Origin: an uncultured Oscillospiraceae bacterium
Lineage (GTDB): Bacteria; Bacillota; Clostridia; Oscillospirales; Ruminococcaceae
Direction: 5' to 3'
NCBI GenBank assembly: GCA_950097605.1
Contig: CATNEU010000049.1
Location: forward strand, 1-8,462
DNA: 8,462 nucleotides
Part shown: piece by piece, positions 1 to 3,730 of the stretch
Layout of the letters: every line of letters starts with the position of its first letter
Position numbering within the stretch: the first letter of the stretch is position 1
Program-made: the position numbers and the translations under genes
Notes under the pieces: generated by a model
Told to the model about the DNA's origin: nothing
What the model saw: only the letters and a program-made list of their open reading frames with translations
The model's database searches: none

Positions 1-161
1 CGCAGCACGCGCACGTTATACAGGCGCGCCAGCGCCGTGGCAAACGCGAGCGCCAGCCCCAGCAGCAGAGACGCCAGCAGGATGGACAGCGTCACCGGAA
101 TCTTCTGCGCGATTTTGGGCACCGACTCCCACAAAAAGCCCGCGTCGAACAGCTTTTCCAT
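1..161 (-). CDS. Amino-acid ABC transporter permease, N-terminal part (runs off left edge)
   Basis: The visible 53 residues begin MEKLFDAGFLWESVPKIAQK and continue into IPVTLSILLASLLLGLALAF, followed by a short ALARLY loop. A short cytoplasmic or amphipathic start, a (I/L)PVTL entry and a first long hydrophobic helix is the standard N-terminus of the His/Glu/Gln/Cys-type polar amino acid permease subunit. The start at 161 has a purine-rich site (GGAAAGGGGG) 6-7 nt upstream. It lies 30 bp after the substrate-binding protein gene on the same strand, so the two are almost certainly co-transcribed. The permease would form the membrane channel of the importer, probably as a homodimer, with an ATPase subunit expected further left. 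Substrate is inferred only from the leader peptide upstream of the operon. Confidence 0.9.
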   Translation of the reverse strand, partial: MEKLFDAGFLWESVPKIAQKIPVTLSILLASLLLGLALAFATALARLYNVRVL

Positions 162-191
162 CGTCTTCCCCCTTTCCAGAAAATACGAAAG

Positions 192-1007
192 CTATTGGGC
201 TAAATCCTCGCCCAGCCACTCGGTCGACAGCCGGGACAGCGTGCCGTCGGCACGCATCTGCCGCACCGCCTCATCAAAGGCTTCGAGCGGCTCCCGCAGA
301 GATTCGTCCCGGCGCCAGATGGGATACACGGCCTGCGCGTCGAGCAGCTCTCCAACCGTTTTGACCTGCATACCGTTTTCCTGCTGCTTCACCAGCACCT
401 GTGCGGGCTGGGCCAGGCAGGCCTCCACCTTGCCTGTCGCAACCAGCAGGACCGGGTCGGCGGCGCCGTCGCGGTAGACGACGTTGATCGGCTGGCCGGG
501 ATTTTCGGCGTTGAACGCCTCCACCACGACATTGGAGCTTTCCGATGGATTCATCGACAGTGTTTTGCCGCGCAGGTCCGCCAGCCCGGTGATGCCGCTG
601 TCCGCGGCAACCGTCACCTGCACGCCGGTACGCAGATAACTCTCGCCGCCAAACCAAAACTTCTGTTCCCGCTCGGCGTTCTTGCCAAGCTGGTAAACAA
701 TCATATCCAAGCGGCCGCTTTCCAGCCCCAGAATCAAGCCGGTCATATCCAGCGGCTCATACACAAACCGCACCTCGGGAATCCGGCGGTCGATCTCCCG
801 CAAAAGCGCCGGTTCAAACCCCGCGGGCGCCCCGTCCCGGTCGATATACGCATAGGGGCGAAAAGTGTTGCCGACGCCTACGCGCAGCGTGCGCACCCCG
901 TCCGCGTCCGTCTGGCTGTTACCGCCGGCGGTATCCGAGCCGCTGCAGCCCGACAGTATAAAGGCAAACAGCAAAACAGCGGCAATCCAGAATTTTGTAA
1001 TTTTCAT
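192..1007 (-). CDS. Amino-acid ABC transporter substrate-binding lipoprotein (probable cystine/sulfur amino acid importer)
   Basis: A 271-residue family 3 extracellular solute-binding protein. Residues 1-21 are a lipoprotein signal peptide with lipobox LSGC; Cys21 would be lipidated and tethered to the outer face of the membrane. A Ser/Gly/Asp/Asn-rich linker follows to about residue 38. The bilobal binding fold then starts with TLRVGVGNTFRPYAY, followed by GFEPALLREI, the lobe-1 segment GLESGRLDMIVYQLGKNAER (about 94-113), the lobe-2 entry ITGLADLRGKTLSM (about 139-152), and a typical C-terminal ADGTLSRLSTEWLG. The KNAEREQKFWFG run resembles the KNPER.KKY.FG segment common in cystine-type binding proteins (TcyA/TcyJ/TcyK), which agrees with the Cys-rich leader peptide upstream, but substrate is not proven. 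The ribosome site is AGGAG about 8 nt before ATG. It is first in the operon, ahead of the permease. Confidence 0.93.
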   Translation of the reverse strand: MKITKFWIAAVLLFAFILSGCSGSDTAGGNSQTDADGVRTLRVGVGNTFRPYAYIDRDGAPAGFEPALLREIDRRIPEVRFVYEPLDMTGLILGLESGRLDMIVYQLGKNAEREQKFWFGGESYLRTGVQVTVAADSGITGLADLRGKTLSMNPSESSNVVVEAFNAENPGQPINVVYRDGAADPVLLVATGKVEACLAQPAQVLVKQQENGMQVKTVGELLDAQAVYPIWRRDESLREPLEAFDEAVRQMRADGTLSRLSTEWLGEDLAQ

Positions 1008-1083
1008 ATGGTCTCTCTCCTATCAGCTTATGAATATGGGGGATGGGTCCTCCCATCCCGGCAAAAACACAGCGGCGGCACAC

Positions 1084-1120
1084 AAAAAGGGCCGGCCGGC
1101 AAACAGCCGGTCGGCCCTTT
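1084..1120 (-). terminator. Intrinsic terminator inside the transporter leader (attenuator terminator)
   Basis: Read on the minus strand, arm 1120-1106 pairs with 1100-1086 (14 of 15 pairs, one A-C mismatch at 1111/1095). The loop is TGTTT, and a run of five T (1088-1084) follows directly. The stem is GC-rich at its core with an A3/T3 base, a textbook Rho-independent terminator. It lies after the leader-peptide stop and 76 nt before the binding-protein start, with no full-size gene between it and the promoter at 1330-1302. It would therefore stop the operon's own transcript unless an alternative structure forms. Confidence 0.9.
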
Positions 1121-1206
1121 GGATGCACCCGCCTTCCCCGCGTTATGCACACCGCCGCTCAAGCTGCCCGAACTGCATGGCAAAGCCCATGATGCAACAC
1201 ATCATG
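1117..1206 (-). promoter_or_regulatory. Alternative-pairing segments of the attenuator (pre-emptor and antiterminator)
   Basis: By hand pairing on the minus strand, segment 2 (1185-1174, codons 20-24 of the leader peptide) can pair with two partners. Upstream, 1196-1192 pairs with 1178-1174 (5 bp) plus 1187-1185 with 1181-1179 (3 bp, loop TTT); the upstream arm overlaps the Cys16-Cys17 codons. Downstream, 1185-1181 pairs with 1121-1117 and 1178-1174 with 1127-1123 (10 bp with a 2x1 internal loop). The downstream partner includes the first four bases of the terminator's 5' arm. A further perfect 7-bp hairpin, CATGATG/CATCATG, spans 1206-1188. A ribosome paused at Cys16/17 would open the upstream pairing and favour the antiterminator. 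Energies were not computed. Confidence 0.6.
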
Positions 1207-1244
1207 TTCTGACAGCAAGCACAGCAAAAGGCGGTTGGAAACAT
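1143..1244 (-). CDS. Cys/Met-rich leader peptide (33 aa) of a putative transcription attenuator
   Basis: A small reading frame on the minus strand starting ATG at 1244 and ending TAA at 1145-1143. The start has an AGAGGAAG ribosome site with 7 nt spacing from AGGA. Residues 5-19 read AFCCACCQNMMCCIM. Overall there are seven Cys (7, 8, 10, 11, 16, 17, 32) and five Met including the start. It sits about 50 nt downstream of the predicted transcription start of a consensus promoter, and a strong terminator begins 22 nt after its stop codon. Clustered codons for one amino acid, early in a short peptide, before a terminator and a transporter operon, are the classic design of ribosome-mediated attenuation (as in trp and his leaders). 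Inferred role: ribosomes stall at Cys codons when Cys-tRNA is scarce, allowing readthrough into the importer genes. A stand-alone Cys-rich small protein is a less likely alternative. Confidence 0.82.
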   Translation of the reverse strand: MFPTAFCCACCQNMMCCIMGFAMQFGQLERRCA

Positions 1245-1301
1245 CGGATCTTCCTCTTTTCTCAAATCATAGTAATCTAGTATGAATAAAGGTTTATCTG
1301 T

Positions 1302-1330
1302 ATTATACGGGGAAAAGACCCGCTTGTCAA
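1302..1330 (-). promoter_or_regulatory. Consensus sigma-70/sigma-A promoter of the amino-acid transporter operon
   Basis: On the minus strand TTGACA (1330-1325) is followed by a 17-nt spacer and TATAAT (1307-1302), a perfect match at both hexamers. Transcription should start near 1295, giving a leader of about 290 nt before the binding-protein gene. A promoter this strong with a long leader suggests that control is exerted after initiation, by the leader terminator. Confidence 0.92.
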
Positions 1331-1371
1331 TGCTTCTCCCTCGATTCTCCTGTATTTGGAAACCAATTGCG

Positions 1372-1412
1372 AGGCCCCCTACTACCGTCTGTGCGGTGGT
1401 AGGGGGGGGCCT
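1372..1412 (-). terminator. Stem-loop downstream of the DUF4303-like gene
   Basis: Arm 1375-1386 pairs with 1395-1406 (12 bp, one G-T), loop GTCTGTGC. After a 3-G bulge, three more pairs join 1372-1374 to 1410-1412. It starts 8 nt beyond the stop codon of the minus-strand gene ending at 1420. The U-tract is poor, as for several other stems in this window, so terminator function is inferred from position and stem strength. Confidence 0.6.
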
Positions 1413-1419
1413 TGTCCTC

Positions 1420-1959
1420 TCACATGGCGTTTAAAAAATCCGCCGCTTCGCCGTTGGGGTTGGCATAAGCCGTCGCTTCCATCATCCGGTCGTAATACTC
1501 CAGACCATGCACCAAGATGGGCAGCGGCCTGCCAAACTGTTTTGGCAGGATGCCCTCCTCCTGGATTCTACGGGCGACCGCCGCGACAACCCGCACCAGC
1601 TCCGGATAGCCAACCGGTTCGAGCATCTCCCCGGTTTCATACCCGATGTTTGCAACGCCGGTTTCCGCATACCAGGCGAAGAGCTTCTCCATCCCCTCGT
1701 TCCCCTCCTCGGCGTCGATGATAAACGTTTCATCCTGCCGCCAGAAGGCATAGTTCCAGCGCTCCTCGCACAGAGGGCCCGCGTGTTCGCAGTCCTCCTC
1801 TGTGTTATAGCTGACCGCAAAAACGCCGACGTTTTCGGTGCCCCGATAAACATACGCCTCGTTGGAGTACACAAAAAACGAAATGGCGTAAATTCCCTCC
1901 TCCTGCCAGGAGCGGATGACCGGCACCACCCTGTCGTATACATACTGTTCAAAATCCAT
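1420..1959 (-). CDS. Uncharacterised soluble protein, possibly DUF4303-like
   Basis: A 179-residue acidic, soluble protein with no signal peptide or membrane segment. It begins MDFEQYVYDRVVPVIRSWQE, then has IYAISFFVYSNEAYVY, a NTEEDC turn, a Trp/Phe-rich ERWNYAFWRQDETF segment, helices around YPELVRVVAAVARRIQEEG, and a strand-like PLPILVHGLEYYDRMMEATA before the end. The order helix, IYA(I/F)SF strand, NTEE, W-rich turn and late strand/helix recalls DUF4303 proteins, some of which occur in contact-dependent toxin immunity loci. The resemblance is from memory and weak, so function is unknown. Start 1959 is chosen over an upstream in-frame ATG at 2040 because AGGAGG lies 9 nt before 1959 and the likely promoter -10 (2005-2000) is downstream of 2040. 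It is transcribed alone and divergently from the surface-protein cassette. Confidence 0.8.
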   Translation of the reverse strand: MDFEQYVYDRVVPVIRSWQEEGIYAISFFVYSNEAYVYRGTENVGVFAVSYNTEEDCEHAGPLCEERWNYAFWRQDETFIIDAEEGNEGMEKLFAWYAETGVANIGYETGEMLEPVGYPELVRVVAAVARRIQEEGILPKQFGRPLPILVHGLEYYDRMMEATAYANPNGEAADFLNAM

Positions 1960-1999
1960 ATGTGCCTCCCTCCTTTTTGCCATTGCGGTTTCTATCTGT

Positions 2000-2028
2000 A
2001 TTATAAAGCACCCCGCATGCACCTTCCA
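2000..2028 (-). promoter_or_regulatory. Probable promoter of the DUF4303-like gene
   Basis: A perfect TATAAT lies at 2005-2000 on the minus strand. The -35 region at 2028-2023 is TGGAAG (3 of 6) with a 17-nt spacer. Transcription would start near 1993 and give a 34-nt leader to the AGGAGG-preceded ATG at 1959. The weak -35 leaves room for an activator or for regulation through the adjacent direct repeats. Confidence 0.6.
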
Positions 2029-2077
2029 TGCATATTTCATCCAATTCCGTCCGCAAGCCGCTGTGCAAATTTCATCC
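2029..2077. repeat. Direct repeat pair TGCAWATTTCATCC in the divergent spacer
   Basis: TGCATATTTCATCC (2029-2042) and TGCAAATTTCATCC (2064-2077) match at 13 of 14 positions, 35 bp apart start to start. The first copy directly abuts the -35 region of the minus-strand promoter. Position between divergent promoters suggests an operator, but this is inference. Confidence 0.5.
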
Positions 2078-2089
2078 GTTTTGGCCTAT

Positions 2090-2121
2090 TTTTACACGAT
2101 TCCGCCGGGGTTTTACAGGAT
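2090..2121. repeat. Direct repeat pair TTTTACASGAT, 21-bp phasing
   Basis: TTTTACACGAT (2090-2100) and TTTTACAGGAT (2111-2121) match at 10 of 11 positions. They are 21 bp apart start to start, two helical turns, so both would face the same side of the DNA. They lie upstream of the plus-strand cassette promoter region. The arrangement resembles response-regulator direct repeats; no regulator is encoded nearby. Confidence 0.45.
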
Positions 2122-2148
2122 CTTGACGCGCTCTTTTCCACATCCTGC

Positions 2149-2177
2149 TTGGCTGCCCGGCCCGGCGGCGGTATGCT
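2149..2177 (+). promoter_or_regulatory. Tentative promoter of the surface-protein cassette
   Basis: TTGGCT (2149-2154), a 17-nt spacer and TATGCT (2172-2177), each 4 of 6 to consensus, about 50 bp before the ATG at 2227. An isolated TTGACG at 2123-2128 has no good -10 at the right distance. This is the best candidate but is moderate only. Confidence 0.4.
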
Positions 2178-2226
2178 ATAGATAAAGCAACGCCCAACGC
2201 TAAAATAAAAGGGAGGCCTGCCCGCC

Positions 2227-2712
2227 ATGGCGCCTGCAACCACCAAACGCAAAGCAATCATATGGGGTCTCGCTCTGCTGCTGGCCGCCGCGCTCTGCTG
2301 CGGATGGCTGCTGCTGCGGGACCAGCCCGCCGCCGGCGGCCTGTCCTACCGGCCCGAAAAGGACGCCGTGGACTGGAACCAGAGCATCGGCGGGGAAGCC
2401 AAAGACGGGATTCAAATACCCGGCTATGGCGCCCTCACCTTTCCGGCGGACAGCAAAAAAGCGCCGCTCGTGCTGCCCAACCCGGCGGAAAACACCTGCA
2501 GCTTTGTATATAAGCTGTACCTAGAGGGGGAAAGCGTGCCTATATACACCTCGGGCGCCATTCTGCCCGGCAAAGCCGTGACGGAGATTGCGCTGGAACG
2601 CGGGCTTCCCGACGGCACCTATCACCTGACCATCCAGGTGCTGACCTTCGATTTGGAATCCGGCGCGCCGCAAAACGGCGCCGAGATCCAAACCGTGCTG
2701 CAAGTGATATAA
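2227..2712 (+). CDS. Membrane-anchored small extracytoplasmic protein, unknown function
   Basis: A 161-residue protein. Residues 7-10 are basic (KRKA), then IIWGLALLLAAALCCGWLLL (11-30) forms an N-terminal membrane anchor or uncleaved signal. The rest looks beta-rich and extracytoplasmic: IQIPGYGALTFPAD, PNPAENTCSFVYKLYLEGES, IYTSGAILPGKAVTEIAL, then LPDGTYHLTIQVLTFD and NGAEIQTVLQVI. The pattern 'NPxENTCxFxxxLYLE...SxxIxPGKAxxEI.L...LxxGTY...' recurs in unnamed Firmicute surface proteins, in my recollection; I know no function. GGGAGG lies 10 nt before the ATG. It is first of three genes encoding exported small proteins, 61 bp before the next, so it probably acts with them at the cell surface. 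Confidence 0.82.
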   Translation: MAPATTKRKAIIWGLALLLAAALCCGWLLLRDQPAAGGLSYRPEKDAVDWNQSIGGEAKDGIQIPGYGALTFPADSKKAPLVLPNPAENTCSFVYKLYLEGESVPIYTSGAILPGKAVTEIALERGLPDGTYHLTIQVLTFDLESGAPQNGAEIQTVLQVI

Positions 2713-2719
2713 CGGCGTT

Positions 2720-2736
2720 CCGCGCAGCCTGCGCGG
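2720..2736 (+). promoter_or_regulatory. Intercistronic hairpin between the first two cassette genes
   Basis: CCGCGCA (2720-2726) pairs perfectly with TGCGCGG (2730-2736) around a 3-nt GCC loop, 8 nt after the stop of the first gene and 21 nt before the ribosome site of the second. No U-tract follows. It could be a weak terminator, processing site or mRNA stabiliser that sets relative expression of the two genes. Confidence 0.45.
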
Positions 2737-2773
2737 GCCCCCTTATATAGATCATCAAAAGGAGTTTGAAGAG

Positions 2774-3310
2774 ATGAAAACGAGAATTTTAACCGCTGGA
2801 ACGGCGTTGGCACTCTGCCTGACGATGGGAGCCGCCGCTCTGCCGGCCTCCGCCGCAAGCGCGGATGCGTCCTCCACAGATTCGCTTGGAACCGCATTTT
2901 CCTATACCTACCAAAACGACCCGACCTATACCGTGACGATCCCGTCCGCCATTGAAATGGATGCGAACGGCACCCAGGTTTCCATTGCCGCTGAAAACGT
3001 TGCCAACCTCGACGGCAAAAAGATCTCCGTGACCATTGCGGGCACCCAATACTTCCGCAACCAGATGGTATTGGAGGGCATTGACGGCAAGGGCATGAAA
3101 AAAACGCTGCGCTACCAGATCGAGACTGCCGCCGGCGAGGTGATCGAGACCACCGGCACCGACACCGCGACCGGAAGAGAGCTGGCCTCCTTCACGGAAA
3201 ACGGCGCCGTCTGCTACACCGTCAAACCGGTGCTGCACCCGACAACCGCAAAAGGCGTCACCTACACCGGCAGCATGACCTATGGCATCTCGGTTGCCGA
3301 CGCCGACTAA
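2774..3310 (+). CDS. Secreted beta-sandwich-like surface protein
   Basis: A 178-residue protein with a cleavable signal peptide: MKTR, a hydrophobic core to about residue 22, and an ALPASA|A-type signal peptidase I site near residue 27 or 30. The mature part opens with a Ser/Asp-rich linker and then FSYTYQNDPTYTVTIPSAIEM. The YTVTIPS segment recurs at the start of Ig-like/WxL-like or pilin-like surface domains in Firmicutes. Alternating beta strands follow (VSIAAENVANL, KISVTIAGTQYF, MVLEGIDG, LRYQIE, VCYTVKPVLHP) and end with GVTYTGSMTYGISV. No sorting motif or C-terminal anchor is present, so it is presumably held by partners or released. Its ribosome site AAAAGGAG is well placed 9 nt before ATG. 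It precedes and overlaps the small SPSTG protein gene. Confidence 0.85.
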   Translation: MKTRILTAGTALALCLTMGAAALPASAASADASSTDSLGTAFSYTYQNDPTYTVTIPSAIEMDANGTQVSIAAENVANLDGKKISVTIAGTQYFRNQMVLEGIDGKGMKKTLRYQIETAAGEVIETTGTDTATGRELASFTENGAVCYTVKPVLHPTTAKGVTYTGSMTYGISVADAD

Positions 3311-3599
3311 TCCCATCCTCCGGCGCAGAAACGCCAAATACCTGCTTGCGGGTGTGCTGGCAGCGGCCGCGCTGTGTGCCTGCACGGGCAGTGCTGCCGC
3401 TGTGCAGGGTTCCCCCGCAACATCCATCTCGATCACGCTGCCGGAAAGCGCCGGAGAGACACCGGACGCCGGCGAGAACAGCAATTCCCCCTCCACAGGC
3501 GGCCGTTTTTCAAAACGGCCTCTGCTTCTGGCCCTGACAACATCCGGGCTGCTGCTCGCAGCTCTTTGTAAAACCCGAAAGCAGCCACAGAAATCTTAA
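3282..3599 (+). CDS. Small surface protein with SPSTG sorting-like C-terminus
   Basis: A 105-residue protein starting 29 bp inside the end of the preceding gene, in another frame. Residues 14-19 are basic (RRRNAK), then YLLAGVLAAAALCACTGSAA acts as a signal peptide or first membrane segment. A short Ser/Pro/Glu/Thr-rich stretch is followed by SPSTG (69-73), GRFSKRP, a hydrophobic segment LLLALTTSGLLLAALC (81-96) and a basic tail KTRKQPQKS. This order (motif, hydrophobic helix, basic tail) is that of sortase substrates. SPSTG fits the (S/P)PXTG motif reported for Clostridioides difficile sortase B. No sortase is visible here. The ATG lacks a clear ribosome site, so translation may depend on coupling to the upstream gene; a TTG at 3294 is an alternative start. 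GC-rich third codon positions and the two-ended topology support a real gene. Confidence 0.65.
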   Translation: MASRLPTPTNPILRRRNAKYLLAGVLAAAALCACTGSAAAVQGSPATSISITLPESAGETPDAGENSNSPSTGGRFSKRPLLLALTTSGLLLAALCKTRKQPQKS

Positions 3600-3606
3600 T
3601 ACCTCT

Positions 3607-3647
3607 GCAAAGAGGGCAGGCGTATGCAGCACGCCTGCCCTCTTTGC
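3607..3647 (+). terminator. Perfect 17-bp hairpin closing the surface cassette
   Basis: 3607-3623 pairs without mismatch to 3631-3647 around the loop ATGCAGC. It starts 8 nt after the stop at 3599. A T-run after the stem is missing, but a CTCTTTGC ending is part of the 3' arm. Strength and position argue for transcription termination or 3'-end protection. Confidence 0.75.
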
Positions 3648-3692
3648 CACCGCAAAATCCGTGCCCGCGCCGTACCAACCCGGCGTTTTTTT

Positions 3693-3700
3693 CATACAAT
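3693..3700 (+). promoter_or_regulatory. Sigma-E-like -10 element upstream of the LysM/GH18 gene
   Basis: CATACAAT matches the sporulation sigma-E -10 consensus CATACAMT at all eight positions. It sits 30 bp before the chosen ATG. The -35 region (about 3672-3678, GTACCAA) is not convincing. The element is also the centre of a 10-bp dyad, a T7CAT arm at 3686-3695 and its complement at 3699-3708, so the match could be a by-product of that palindrome. A TACAAT reading (3695-3700) as a sigma-A -10 is an alternative. Confidence 0.45.
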
Positions 3701-3730
3701 GAAAAAAAAACACAAAGGCGGTGTACCTAT

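Noticed and set aside
37..477. Plus-strand open frame of 146 codons at the left edge
   Set aside because: It lies opposite the permease and binding-protein genes, is Ser/Arg-rich and low in identifiable structure, and has no ribosome site; a shadow frame.
1084..1330. T-box riboswitch as the explanation of the importer leader
   Set aside because: No AGGGTGGNACCGCG-type T-box sequence or typical stem I motifs were found. A translated Cys-rich frame explains the leader better.
1960..2040. N-terminal extension of the DUF4303-like protein to an ATG at 2040
   Set aside because: The extension lies upstream of the TATAAT at 2005-2000 and lacks a ribosome site, while AGGAGG precedes the ATG at 1959.
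3644..3730. Longer start for the LysM/GH18 protein at 3644
   Set aside because: The extension overlaps the terminator hairpin and the promoter-like region and adds an Arg/Pro-rich stretch before LysM 1 with no domain match.
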